A stretch of DNA of 39,507 bases from an uncultured Lachnospiraceae bacterium (GCA_948794795.1 CAQGLR010000036.1:1-39507), one strand, 5' to 3'; shown: positions 26,348-34,722, numbered from the stretch's first letter. Translations and numbers: made by a program. The notes: generated from the letters alone by a model not told the origin.

Positions 26348-27689
26348 AATACACCCCGTTGCTTTCTATTGTTACATTCACCCCATGTTCTGAAAGAAGG
26401 CTGAAAAACCTTCTTTGTATAGATACATCAGCAAGTGTTGATGTAAATGTAAATACAAGCCTCCCATTATAGGAAACTACTGCACCTTTAATATTCTGTC
26501 CAGTTGATACAGATATCATAGAATAAAAATCTTTAATATAATCTCTATAAACATCATCTATAGTTATATTACCTATATTAGTAAGTGTAGTAGTACCCGC
26601 TTTTGCAGAAGACCTGTATACAAACTTCATAGCAAGTTTTTTAATAAAAAATGGCACAAAACGCAACAGGATATTTTTCTGGTTAGATACATTATAGGAA
26701 AAAAGCTCTTCAAGATGTTCTTTATTTATCTGTCCTTTAAGGCTTTCCCTTATTTTTGCAAGCACTTCTTCAAATGTATAATCATCTTTTTCAGTTTTAA
26801 AAAGTGCACTGACCATTACAAAAAAGTTCCTTGTAGTCATTGAATCAAAGTAAGGCCTTAAATTAACAGGTACACATACAACAACAGGCTTTGAAGAAAC
26901 TTGTCCATGCAGATATTCAGAATAAATTGAAAATGCCATAAGCCCTGTCAGATATTCATTTATACTGGCACCAAAACTTTTACATGCTTTTTTAATTTCT
27001 TCTAATTGCATATATCCATGTATAACACCAAGTTCCCCTGCTGGAAGCCTCTCCCCCTTTACTTCTACAGCCCTTGCTGTCTTATAACCTTTTGCATGGC
27101 TTTTCCTGTAATTCTTAAGGTAACTGTCTTCTGTATTAAGTGACGTAACATCTGAGAGCCCTTCCTCCATATCGCCACCAAGTCCAGGATGTCTAAGGCG
27201 CAAATACTGGTACGTAAGTTCCCTTAGAAAATTAATGCCACCCATACCGTCAGCCAGTACATGGAATACTTCAAGGTTAATCCTGTTCTTATAGTATGTC
27301 ACCCTGAAAAGATAATTATTATTAAGATATGGTTCAATATACCGGCATGGATAATCACTTTCTTTTTCAACAAGTGGAGGCATTTTATGGTTGGTTTCAA
27401 AATAATACCAGAACACACCCCTTCTCATATGCACATTAAAAGTATCAAATTCAGGCAGGACCATATCAAGTGCTCTCTGCAGCAGTTTCCCGTCTATTTC
27501 CTCATGCAGGCTGACTGCTATCCTGTATACATTAGTCATTGTATGTGTAGCAATAGCAGGAAAAAGATTAGCCGTATTATCAAGCTTCTGCCAGCTGTTC
27601 TTTTTTGTACTTTTATATCCAGCCCGCAGGCGTCTCGCATCTTCCCTGTCTTGTCTGGCGGATGCCTTTTTAACATTACTCTTTTTCAT
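26340..27689 (-). CDS. alcohol acetyltransferase-like acyltransferase
   Basis: A 449-aa protein of the condensation or WES/PapA-like acyltransferase fold. The catalytic motif HVLADG (HxxxDG) is near residue 143 in LEVFHVLADGMGG, and a second conserved region is VCVPVNLRPYF, which resembles the DFGWG-side structural motif of this fold. It would transfer an acyl group to an alcohol or amine. Start 27689 is preferred because GGAAAGG lies ten bases upstream; the ATG at 27719 has no ribosome site. It is the first gene of the element's leftward set, close to the right junction. Confidence 0.78.
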   Translation of the reverse strand: MKKSNVKKASARQDREDARRLRAGYKSTKKNSWQKLDNTANLFPAIATHTMTNVYRIAVSLHEEIDGKLLQRALDMVLPEFDTFNVHMRRGVFWYYFETNHKMPPLVEKESDYPCRYIEPYLNNNYLFRVTYYKNRINLEVFHVLADGMGGINFLRELTYQYLRLRHPGLGGDMEEGLSDVTSLNTEDSYLKNYRKSHAKGYKTARAVEVKGERLPAGELGVIHGYMQLEEIKKACKSFGASINEYLTGLMAFSIYSEYLHGQVSSKPVVVCVPVNLRPYFDSMTTRNFFVMVSALFKTEKDDYTFEEVLAKIRESLKGQINKEHLEELFSYNVSNQKNILLRFVPFFIKKLAMKFVYRSSAKAGTTTLTNIGNITIDDVYRDYIKDFYSMISVSTGQNIKGAVVSYNGRLVFTFTSTLADVSIQRRFFSLLSEHGVNVTIESNGVYYE

Positions 27690-27764
27690 TCCAATATAGC
27701 CTTTCCAACAATAATCCAATATTATCTGGTTATTATAACATGTTTTCCATTATATGAAAAGACC

Positions 27765-27796
27765 ATCACACACCATCCCCCGAATTTATAATAGTC
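27765..27796 (+). other. attR-like junction of the sleC-interrupting element
   Basis: The right junction combines the element arm TCACACACCA, a C run (27777-27781), and host sequence GAATTTATAATAG. Joined to the left element end, the two arms TCACACACCA and TGGTGTCTGA form an imperfect 28-bp palindrome (9 of 10 pairs) around TCCCCCTC, which is the expected form of a serine recombinase attP. Confidence 0.75.
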
Positions 27797-28546
27797 CATG
27801 ACGGGCCTCCATCAGACAGGAACGCTAAAAATTACTATGTAAGATATAAAGATTACATTAAAAATGTAGCTTCCAGTGAAATTTATGCAACATGGCCAGA
27901 AGCTACAATATTTGCCAATATACTTGCAATACAGTCAATAACACTTAACAGGGTTTATACAGAGTGGTACCGTAATAAAGGATATGATTTTACTATTACA
28001 TCTTCTACTGCTTATGACCAGAAATGGATTCCTGGACGTAATATATTTGACAGTATATCACGTGCAGTTGACACAATTTTTGCTAATTACCTTTCTAAAC
28101 CAAATGTAACACAGCCTTTATTTACACAGTATTGTGATGGCAAGCAGGTATCATGCCCAGACTGGATGCGCCAGTGGGATTCTAAATACCTTGGAGACCA
28201 GGGATATTCCGCTATTGAAATACTTAGGACTTTTTATGGAAGCTCAATTTATATTAATACTTCTGAAGAAATATCAGGAGTACCTGCCTCATGGCCCGGT
28301 TTTGAGCTGGTTATAGGTTCAAATAATAGCAAAGTTAAACAAATGCAGGACCAGTTAAATGTTATATCAAGGGCTTACCCGCTGATTCCTAAAATTGCAT
28401 CAGATGGTATATATGGACCAAAGACAGCTAATGCAGTAAAAGTGTTCCAGCAGGTATTTAACCTGCCACAGACAGGGGTTGTTGACTTCTCAACATGGTA
28501 TAAGATTTCTATTAAATACGTAAAACGGAGAAAAAGTATAAATTAA
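27782..28546 (+). pseudogene. 3' part of the interrupted SleC-like spore cortex-lytic gene
   Basis: 254 open codons without a start codon at the 5' end, beginning EFIIVHDGPPSDRNAKNYY. They encode the lytic domain and the C-terminal peptidoglycan-binding domain. VASSEIYATWPEATIFANIL resembles the SpoIID-like lytic transglycosylase core; its Glu (E197 in the joined protein) is the likely catalytic residue. DQGYSAIEILRTFYG closes the domain as in SpoIID. VKQMQDQLNVISRAYP to SDGIYGPKTANAVKVFQQVF is a PG-binding domain. The absence of any stop or frameshift over 765 bases indicates selection, so the gene is used after excision. SleC degrades spore cortex during germination. Confidence 0.88.
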
Positions 28547-28553
28547 TATGAAG

Positions 28554-28601
28554 AAAACCAACAGTTATTTAATAATTTTTAAAATAAACTGCTGGTTTTT
28601 A
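28554..28601. terminator. terminator after the sleC-like gene
   Basis: AAAACCAACAGTTATTT (from 28554) pairs with AAATAAACTGCTGGTTTT (to 28599) with one mismatch, followed by T residues. The convergent YHYH gene may use it too. Confidence 0.65.
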
Positions 28602-28647
28602 AATGTTACAAAATATTACCAAAGCTCTTTAACTATATATTGTAATT

Positions 28648-29100
28648 TTAAATATTGATTTTTAATTTTTTCAACAAAGCTTTCTTTATTTCTCCATTGA
28701 CAGTCATTTCTTCATCACGCTGGAAATCCTTAATAGCATTCTTGGTTTTTGTTCCATAAATACCATCTGCTTTACCGCAATTATAACCTAATTTATTAAG
28801 CTTTTTCTGTACTTTCTTCACTATTGAAGACTGATAATACTTACCTGTCTTTTTAGTATAAGAAGATGATGAAGACGAAGAAGAAGTTTTAGCAGATGAT
28901 GAATACGGACATACACCATTTTTATGTAAGTGTGCTGGATATCCTCCACAGTGATAATGGTAACTGCCCAACCCACTTACATTTTTGTTGTCACGGTGTC
29001 CACCTGAACTGTCTGTCCTTCCAGAATGTGCCGCTGCATTGTACGGAAGCAGTAAAACAAGACACATAAACATAATTGCTATCTTTTTAAAATGTTTCAT
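28648..29100 (-). CDS. secreted YHYH-domain protein with peptidoglycan-binding domain
   Basis: A 150-aa exported protein. The signal peptide covers about residues 1-24. A YHYH domain follows: SGGHRDNKNVSGLGSYHYHCGGYPAHLHKNGVCPY-like spacing with many His and two Cys, suited to metal binding. A Ser-rich linker comes next, then a PG-binding module (VKKVQKKLNKLGYNCGKADGIYGTKTKNAIKDFQ). It probably sits in the cell wall. It is convergent with the sleC-like gene. Its stop is followed by the shared terminator. Confidence 0.8.
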   Translation of the reverse strand: MKHFKKIAIMFMCLVLLLPYNAAAHSGRTDSSGGHRDNKNVSGLGSYHYHCGGYPAHLHKNGVCPYSSSAKTSSSSSSSSYTKKTGKYYQSSIVKKVQKKLNKLGYNCGKADGIYGTKTKNAIKDFQRDEEMTVNGEIKKALLKKLKINI

Positions 29101-29225
29101 ATTTAATTCCCCCTTTGTATAGTTTGAAATAGATAACGGACATATTATATCACACTACAAGGGGTGTGTGAATAACAAAAAGTATAATTATTATTTTTGT
29201 GCTTATACAATGTAAATACATATTC

Positions 29226-29456
29226 TTATTTTAATAATTTTTTTATATTTTCTTGAAAGTCGTTTTCTAAAATTTTTTTATACACATTTTGCATTTTTTT
29301 ACCTAATCCGATTGACATGTTTATATTTTCTTCCCATGCTGTTCTATTAGTTTTAATTCTTTCCGCCATTGAATTAGCTTGTGAAATACGAATGTTTTTC
29401 GGTGGATTACAACCATATTTCTTTTTAAAAATTTTCTTTTTTTGCCGTTTATTAAT
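29226..29456 (-). CDS. small basic phage protein with a likely ATT start
   Basis: A 76-codon frame reads NKRQKKKIFKKKYGCNPP and ends NIKKLLK then TAA. No ATG, GTG or TTG occurs in frame near the ribosome site, but GAGGTG lies five bases before an ATT codon at 29456, so translation probably starts there with Met in place of Ile. Small basic proteins with KKYGCNPP-like cores occur in phage early regions. It is the last gene of the leftward early operon. Confidence 0.5.
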   Translation of the reverse strand: MNKRQKKKIFKKKYGCNPPKNIRISQANSMAERIKTNRTAWEENINMSIGLGKKMQNVYKKILENDFQENIKKLLK

Positions 29457-29493
29457 AATATCACCTCTTTTTTGTAATAATCTTCCACTATGC

Positions 29494-30018
29494 TTATTTA
29501 TCTGTTCCTACTGGTTCCCATGCTGTTGAAAAACTTCCGTTTTTAAATAATTCTGCTATACCTGTAATCTGCTTAAGCCTGGTAAGTTCTTCCAAATCCA
29601 TACCAAGATGTTTAGCAATCCAGGTATCGGGCTTGCCAATATTATGTAACTCTGCAACTATATTACTCATAAGTCCAACGTCATGGTTTCCCCTTGCCCT
29701 GTTATGACGTATGGTACTCGCCATACGTTCTCCTATTGGTTTATCTATAACAGATACAGGGATACAGCCATCTTCACGTTTATATATGTCCTTATGTTCT
29801 AACATTATCATGTACCTGTGAAAGCCATCCACTATTTCGTATTTGTCTTCTTGTTCATTATAGTAGCAAACAATAGGCATAGTATATCCATCTTCTTTAA
29901 TACTATCATATAACAGATACATTTCTGGTGTAGCTACTTCGTTGGGATTGTACCCATTTGGACTGATTTTTTCAACAGGGACACGGATTACATTATATGC
30001 TGGACTTGTATATTTCAT
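29494..30018 (-). CDS. ParB/Srx-like protein (IbrB-like)
   Basis: A 174-aa protein with a ParB N-terminal-like nucleotide-binding domain: VPVEKISPNGYNPNEV, DGYTMPIVCYY, YEIVDGFHRYMIM (the GxxR-type motif reads GFHR) and ASTIRHNRARGNH. A helix-turn-helix-like end follows (DTWIAKHLGMDLEELTRLKQI). Its start overlaps the stop of the PP-loop gene as ATGA. The pair matches IbrA/IbrB, first known as regulators of immunoglobulin-binding proteins in E. coli prophages. The biochemical role is unknown. Confidence 0.75.
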   Translation of the reverse strand: MKYTSPAYNVIRVPVEKISPNGYNPNEVATPEMYLLYDSIKEDGYTMPIVCYYNEQEDKYEIVDGFHRYMIMLEHKDIYKREDGCIPVSVIDKPIGERMASTIRHNRARGNHDVGLMSNIVAELHNIGKPDTWIAKHLGMDLEELTRLKQITGIAELFKNGSFSTAWEPVGTDK

Positions 30019-31196
30019 GGTTTACCTCCTATAAATGCGCTATATTTGGCTTTGATTTCATCTGAACGCTGTTTCTTTTTTGTGGCATCCCTGCAGCTGC
30101 TATGTGTCCCATCTGGGTCATTTTTCAAAATGCGGCGGCAGATTATTTTCCATACTGGTGATTTATCTGTTTCTGCAGTATCCAGGTTTTTGGTGTACTG
30201 TTCCCGGACATGTCCAGGAAGTGTACTAAGCAAAAACAATGCATATTGTTTCCATGTTAATCCGTCTGGCAGCTGGATATCCCTATAAGCCATTGCTGTT
30301 GTTTTTGCGTATATTGATGCAAAATTAACACCATCTACCCTTTTTAGAAGATGTTCCCATGTAACAGGTTCAATAATTTTATACAGCTGTAATGATTCTT
30401 TTGCCCAGTCGTGGAATGGTGAAGCTACACGCATTTTGTTTAATGGAACACCTGCCATATAGTATAAATCGTACAATTTATTATAGTCAAAATTAAATTT
30501 TCCTACAGCTGTCCAAATATCTTCAACTTTCCAGTCATAAATAGGGGCTGCTGCATAAACATTATTAAATTGCCTGGTAAGCCAGCGTTGTCCTTTGTAT
30601 GCATTTTTCTTATTAACTATAGATGAATACCTGTGCAATGATTCATCTGCACAAATTCCTACAAGGCAGCAGGTTTTTACACCGTTATGTTTTTTATGGT
30701 AATATAAGCTGAATTGCTTATAAAACTTTTCTTCTGGCATTTTATCTATATAAAATCCAAAATCATTGTTATCAATATTATATACATATGGTTTATCCGG
30801 CATTTCACGAACCCATAAATCTTTTTTACCGGGATCCCATGTATGCCAATACATTTCATGGCTGGACAATGCTGTCCTGACAGCCATAGGCATACATGAC
30901 CAGTACAGGTATGAAATATCTTCATACCTGGCAAATATACGTCCTACAAATTCTGTTGTTTTCTGGTACTGCGCTTCAAAATCCTGGTGGAATATACCAA
31001 TTTTTTTATTTATACCATGTTCTTGCATATATTTGAATACCATCTGTAACATTATCCCTGAGTCTTTTCCACCTGAAAATGCTATATAAATGTTATCAAA
31101 TTCAGAAAATATAAAATCCATGCGCATTACAAATGCATCATATACAGAAATATTAAGATATGCTTTTTCTATTTTTATCCCCTCCCTCATATCCAT
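30015..31196 (-). CDS. PP-loop ATPase of the PAPS reductase family (IbrA-like)
   Basis: A 393-aa protein with the PP-loop IAFSGGKDSGIMLQMVF near residue 37, typical of PAPS reductase, DndC and IbrA enzymes, followed by a DUF3440-like region (WLTRQFNNVYAAAPIYDWKVEDIW; MRVASPFHDWAKESL). It adenylates an unknown acceptor. The ATG at 31196 lies 44 bases inside the helicase gene and has no ribosome site; GGGAGGGG lies within codons 4-6, so the true start may be a non-ATG codon (ATA) just after it. It is coupled to the ParB-like gene. Confidence 0.82.
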   Translation of the reverse strand: MDMREGIKIEKAYLNISVYDAFVMRMDFIFSEFDNIYIAFSGGKDSGIMLQMVFKYMQEHGINKKIGIFHQDFEAQYQKTTEFVGRIFARYEDISYLYWSCMPMAVRTALSSHEMYWHTWDPGKKDLWVREMPDKPYVYNIDNNDFGFYIDKMPEEKFYKQFSLYYHKKHNGVKTCCLVGICADESLHRYSSIVNKKNAYKGQRWLTRQFNNVYAAAPIYDWKVEDIWTAVGKFNFDYNKLYDLYYMAGVPLNKMRVASPFHDWAKESLQLYKIIEPVTWEHLLKRVDGVNFASIYAKTTAMAYRDIQLPDGLTWKQYALFLLSTLPGHVREQYTKNLDTAETDKSPVWKIICRRILKNDPDGTHSSCRDATKKKQRSDEIKAKYSAFIGGKP

Positions 31197-32544
31197 AAAT
31201 TATTTTTTGTAATTTATTTTTTATACCAACGCAATTTTTAATATCTGATTTAAGGGAATCTAACAGGCTTTCCTTTCTATGCAGACAGTCTAAAATCTTT
31301 ACATCTATTGTATCCTGGGCACAAATATCTGTTATATTTACATCTGACGCTTGTCCTATCCTGTGTATCCTGTCCTCGCTTTGCAGGCGTGTACCCAGAT
31401 CCCAGTCATTTGACATATATATAATATTATGGCAAAACTGTAAGTTTAGGGAATATCCTGCACAATTACGGTTAGCCACAAGATATTTTTTATCACCTGC
31501 GAACTGCTTAAGCGACTGTTCACGTTCTTTATGTGGTACTTTCCCATCAAAGCGGGCGGCTTCTGGAAGAATGTTGCAGAGCTGCTCAATTTCTGATTCA
31601 TAGTGACAAAATATAATTGCTTTTTCATCATTTCCTGCCAGTATATCTAGCAGTAACCCTATACGGGGATTGTCTAGTGGGTTATCAAAAAATTCAAACG
31701 TTTCAAAATGGTTTCCTACAGTATTGAATTGCAGCCGTTTTCCGGAAATTACCGCTTGCAGTCCTGCAAATAAACGGTATATTGTTTCTGGTTTAAATTC
31801 ATCAACCTCATATAGCAGGCGTTCACTAACGTTGTAGTACTCTTCCTGCTGTCCATCCGTCAGGCAGAAATATTCAGTATAATAATGTTTACCTGGTAAT
31901 TCCAGACATTCTTTTTTTGTAATCTGGAATGTATAAGGTTCTATTTTTTCTGCGAGGACATCTGTTTTTAAAACCCTGCGTAGCTGTCCATATTCGTTAT
32001 ACTCAAGATGGTTTGCTGCAAAACTCCAATAACTTTTATATCCTAAAATCCTCCAGTCCAATAAATAAAACTGTGCAAATAAATCTGCTTCGTTACGTGA
32101 AACAGGTGTGCCATTTAATATTATTCTATAGACACATTCCTGGCTTAATGCTGTAATGCGTTCCGTCCTGTATGCCTTTGGGTTTTTAATTAACAGGCTT
32201 TCATCTACAACCAGAAAACACTTGCTTTCCTGCACTAAATCCAGCAGATATAAATTTGTCTGGATGCTGGAACTTAGGGTTTCAATACCGCATATAGTGA
32301 ATTTATCCAGCATTTCATTTGGACAATGTCTGGCTATTTCCCGTTTTATATTTCCTTTTGCGGAACAAGGGCATAGCCATACCACATGGTTGATTTTTTC
32401 GGATTCAAACCGTATTCTTGCAATTTCCAGTGTGGTTATTGTTTTCCCAGTACCCTGTTCCATAAATAGGGCACCAACTTTTAATTTTATAAGTTTTTTT
32501 ACAGCCAGTTTTTGATGCGGCAGTAACTCATTTTTTAATTTCAT
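31153..32544 (-). CDS. SNF2-type DEAD/DEAH helicase
   Basis: A 463-aa superfamily 2 ATPase. Walker A is MEQGTGKT (G31-T35), motif II is VVDESLLIKNP, motif III is NGTPVSR, and the C-terminal RecA domain ends with motif VI QSEDRIHRIGQASDVN, the SNF2 signature. It is compact, as in phage proteins of this class. It starts after GGGGATAA and follows the HARP-like gene by 13 bases. Likely roles are fork remodelling or annealing during phage DNA replication. Confidence 0.9.
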   Translation of the reverse strand: MKLKNELLPHQKLAVKKLIKLKVGALFMEQGTGKTITTLEIARIRFESEKINHVVWLCPCSAKGNIKREIARHCPNEMLDKFTICGIETLSSSIQTNLYLLDLVQESKCFLVVDESLLIKNPKAYRTERITALSQECVYRIILNGTPVSRNEADLFAQFYLLDWRILGYKSYWSFAANHLEYNEYGQLRRVLKTDVLAEKIEPYTFQITKKECLELPGKHYYTEYFCLTDGQQEEYYNVSERLLYEVDEFKPETIYRLFAGLQAVISGKRLQFNTVGNHFETFEFFDNPLDNPRIGLLLDILAGNDEKAIIFCHYESEIEQLCNILPEAARFDGKVPHKEREQSLKQFAGDKKYLVANRNCAGYSLNLQFCHNIIYMSNDWDLGTRLQSEDRIHRIGQASDVNITDICAQDTIDVKILDCLHRKESLLDSLKSDIKNCVGIKNKLQKIIYGYEGGDKNRKSIS

Positions 32545-32557
32545 AGATTATCCCCAT

Positions 32558-33616
32558 CTATTCATCTGTTAAATCTTCTATAATTGCTCCTGTGTGATTT
32601 AATACTTTGGCAATTCTTTCTTTATCACTTAAAATTTTATCTTTTGAAGCAGTAATACCTCTTACCGTAAATCCTTTTTCTGTTTGTTTATACTCCTCTA
32701 TTTTTTCTTGTGCTTTTTTAGATATATTAAACCCCATAGTTTCAGCAAAATCTTCAACTTCATTGTAAAATTCTACAGAAACCATTACACTTCCATCTTT
32801 CCATTTAGCTCCTGGTAATTTTTTTGCCAGTGAAAAAAGATTATCATTTCTTCCACACCATGTTATAGCTAGTTTCCCATCAAAACATTTAACCCAGCGG
32901 TCTTTCTCTGGCTCAAATGTCCCAGAAACAGCCATATCCTTGGAAATTTCATCAAAAAAACAAACTGTATACCCTGCAAGAAGTAATTTATTTCCTAATT
33001 CTGCAGCCCGCTCTGCAGCATTACCTGTATATTCTGTTATTTTTCTACGCCACAATGCACCATCCCATTTATAATTTAGTTTTTTTACAATGGCAATAAA
33101 ATCCATGTCTTTTATATAACATGCAAATATTACCCCGTCTTTATATTCCAGCGTTACCACACCACTTTTTTTATTTTGCACATCAGGTACAACAGTTAAT
33201 TCTTCTTTTTTATTTTTTTCTATTGATTTTTTTATGTCAATACTATCTTTGGCACGCCTGCAATATTTCCTGTAGTTTTCAACTATCACGGCCAGGCATC
33301 CATTCCTGTTATCAATCCAGAACCTGGAATTTGTATATTTATTTAATGCATAATCCACAGCAGAAGAAAGTTCTTCTTTGGAAGTAATAACCTTTTTGTA
33401 TTCCTTATTAATAACGGATATTTTCACATCTTCAAGGGTATACCCATTCACAATATCGCTCTTTTCTGCCATAAGGCTTTTTACTTTTTCATATCTTTCA
33501 TTAAAATTTTCAATTTTTTCTTCATATTCACTAATCATTTCAGCACGTAGCTCATCTGCCCATGTTACTTGTTTTTCAGTTCCAGACAGTTCTGGCAGTT
33601 CCACTTTGCAGTCCAT
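32558..33616 (-). CDS. phage protein with HARP-like repeats
   Basis: A 352-aa protein starting with the ELPELSGTEKQVTWADELR motif often seen in Lachnospiraceae mobile elements. A helical N-terminal half is followed by two copies of a small module: IAIVKKLNYKWDGALWRRKI with AAELGNKLLLAGYTV, and LFSLAKKLPGAKWKDGSVMV with EVEDFAETMGFNI. The pattern (helix, KWxxxxW or KWKD, strand, helix) is like HARP domains of annealing helicases such as SMARCAL1. It lies directly before the SNF2 helicase, so the two may form one machine. Confidence 0.6.
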   Translation of the reverse strand: MDCKVELPELSGTEKQVTWADELRAEMISEYEEKIENFNERYEKVKSLMAEKSDIVNGYTLEDVKISVINKEYKKVITSKEELSSAVDYALNKYTNSRFWIDNRNGCLAVIVENYRKYCRRAKDSIDIKKSIEKNKKEELTVVPDVQNKKSGVVTLEYKDGVIFACYIKDMDFIAIVKKLNYKWDGALWRRKITEYTGNAAERAAELGNKLLLAGYTVCFFDEISKDMAVSGTFEPEKDRWVKCFDGKLAITWCGRNDNLFSLAKKLPGAKWKDGSVMVSVEFYNEVEDFAETMGFNISKKAQEKIEEYKQTEKGFTVRGITASKDKILSDKERIAKVLNHTGAIIEDLTDE

Positions 33617-33704
33617 CTAATCCCTCCTTACGGATTCCATCTACTAATTCAGACAGGATGGTATAATATTTACCATCCTGTCTCTTCCTGGATTTACTTG
33701 GCCA

Positions 33705-33914
33705 TTATGATTCTGGATAATACTTCATTTCTTCTCGGATGGCACGTCCTAATTCATCCAATGCTTCTCTTTGTTCATTACGTCTTTTATTAAAAAATGC
33801 TTTCCCCTCTGGTAGTTCTGCAAGTTCATCCTGCCATTTATCCACTTCTCCATATATTGCCTCTTCAACAGTACAGTTTTCTATCTTTTTTATAAGTTCT
33901 TCTCCTCTTGTCAT
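33705..33914 (-). CDS. small acidic phage protein, unknown
   Basis: A 69-aa, highly charged, helical protein (EAIYGEVDKWQDELAELPEG). GGAGTG precedes the start by nine bases. I do not recognise a family. It is in the early operon between the HARP-like gene and another small gene. Confidence 0.6.
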   Translation of the reverse strand: MTRGEELIKKIENCTVEEAIYGEVDKWQDELAELPEGKAFFNKRRNEQREALDELGRAIREEMKYYPES

Positions 33915-33971
33915 ATTGTTTACACTCCTTTTTTTATTTGATTTATTTTTACTATCTTCATTTTTTGCTAT

Positions 33972-34286
33972 CTATCTGTTATAAAACGCTCTTTTGCCAT
34001 TATTCCCTATCTTCTCCATTTCTTCAATGGAATAACCAGAAAGATATTTACTCTGTGGTGTTGCACCTAACCCTGGCATGCCAGCTTCGTGCTGGTAAAG
34101 ATATTTTATTAAAATTTCACAAAGTTTCTCCGTAATCTCCTCTGGCGCATCATTAGTTATATGTAAATATCCGTCTTTACAATTCCTTGTGTCATTAATT
34201 AACTCCCAGCCGCTCTCATTAAATTTAACTTCACATGCACCACCAGAATAACTGTCTGCTTTTAAAATGATTTCTGTTGCTTTCAT
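33972..34286 (-). CDS. small phage protein, unknown
   Basis: A 104-aa protein beginning MKATEIILKADSYSGGACEV; the start at 34286 follows GGAGGG by eight bases, better than the longer frame from 34322. A central IEEMEKI and a C-terminal GNNGKRAFYNR are notable. Function unknown; early operon member. Confidence 0.6.
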   Translation of the reverse strand: MKATEIILKADSYSGGACEVKFNESGWELINDTRNCKDGYLHITNDAPEEITEKLCEILIKYLYQHEAGMPGLGATPQSKYLSGYSIEEMEKIGNNGKRAFYNR

Positions 34287-34413
34287 AAGCTTTACCCTCC
34301 AACCATATTGGCTGCCTTTCAAACTTTATTTGATTTATTTATAATTATCTGTTATACTGTTTTTACAGTTGGGGCGGTGGCAAGCCCGCCCTTTCTGTGA
34401 ACCTTTATTTTGA

Positions 34414-34602
34414 TTATTCTAAAATCATTTTTTCAATTCCTGCTGTATCAATGCTGTATGATGTCAGTTTAATCTTTGTTACTTCAATCTGTATGTCCAG
34501 TTCTTTATTTGTTGCTGTTTCTGCCGCTTTAATCCTTAGCAGGTTGATATAATTATCAATAAGGATTTGTTTTACTTCCTGTTCTGTCATTTCCTCGCTC
34601 AT
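34414..34602 (-). CDS. small phage protein, first gene after promoter P2
   Basis: A 62-aa helical protein from ATG 34602, five bases after AAAGGAG. It is the first gene behind the operator-containing promoter at 34708-34680. No family recognised. The longer frame to 34689 overlaps that promoter and is rejected. Confidence 0.6.
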   Translation of the reverse strand: MSEEMTEQEVKQILIDNYINLLRIKAAETATNKELDIQIEVTKIKLTSYSIDTAGIEKMILE

Positions 34603-34679
34603 CTTTACTCCTTTCCCCTTGAGGTTTTGCTTGCCCTCTGCCTTGCCGGATATTGTCCTTATTTCCTTTGGACAATTAT

Positions 34680-34708
34680 AGTATAACATTTTGTGCCTTA
34701 TATGTCAA
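34680..34708 (-). promoter_or_regulatory. promoter P2 of the early operon, operator in spacer
   Basis: On the reverse strand TTGACA (34708-34703), 17-base spacer, TATACT (34685-34680). The spacer contains ATAAGGCACAAAA (34701-34689), one copy of the operator repeat. A second copy (34726-34712) lies just upstream. Confidence 0.8.
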
Positions 34709-34722
34709 TACTTTTTTGTGCC

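Larger units (their letters stand above)
22876..27781. mobile_element. 4906-bp skin-like excisable element inside sleC-like gene
   Basis: The DNA between the two halves of the sleC-like gene is bounded by a shared CCCC run. Removing 4906 bp restores a continuous frame of 419 codons with stop, reading VVIP then EFIIVHDG across the joint. The element holds six genes, all on the reverse strand: two serine recombinases next to the left junction, a coupled 53-aa ORF, an esterase, a zinc-ribbon membrane protein and an acyltransferase. This matches known sporulation-linked intervening elements such as skin in sigK and SP-beta in spsM, where a serine recombinase restores the gene in the mother cell. 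No phage structural gene is present. Confidence 0.85.

Noticed and set aside
22876..27781. Ordinary prophage remnant
   Set aside because: No structural, lysis or replication genes are present; the in-frame scar and the recombinases fit an excisable intervening element better.
28166..28546. A separate 126-aa gene starting at ATG 28166
   Set aside because: The frame is open back to 27782, homology to SleC-like proteins begins there, and no ribosome site precedes 28166. It is the end of the interrupted gene.
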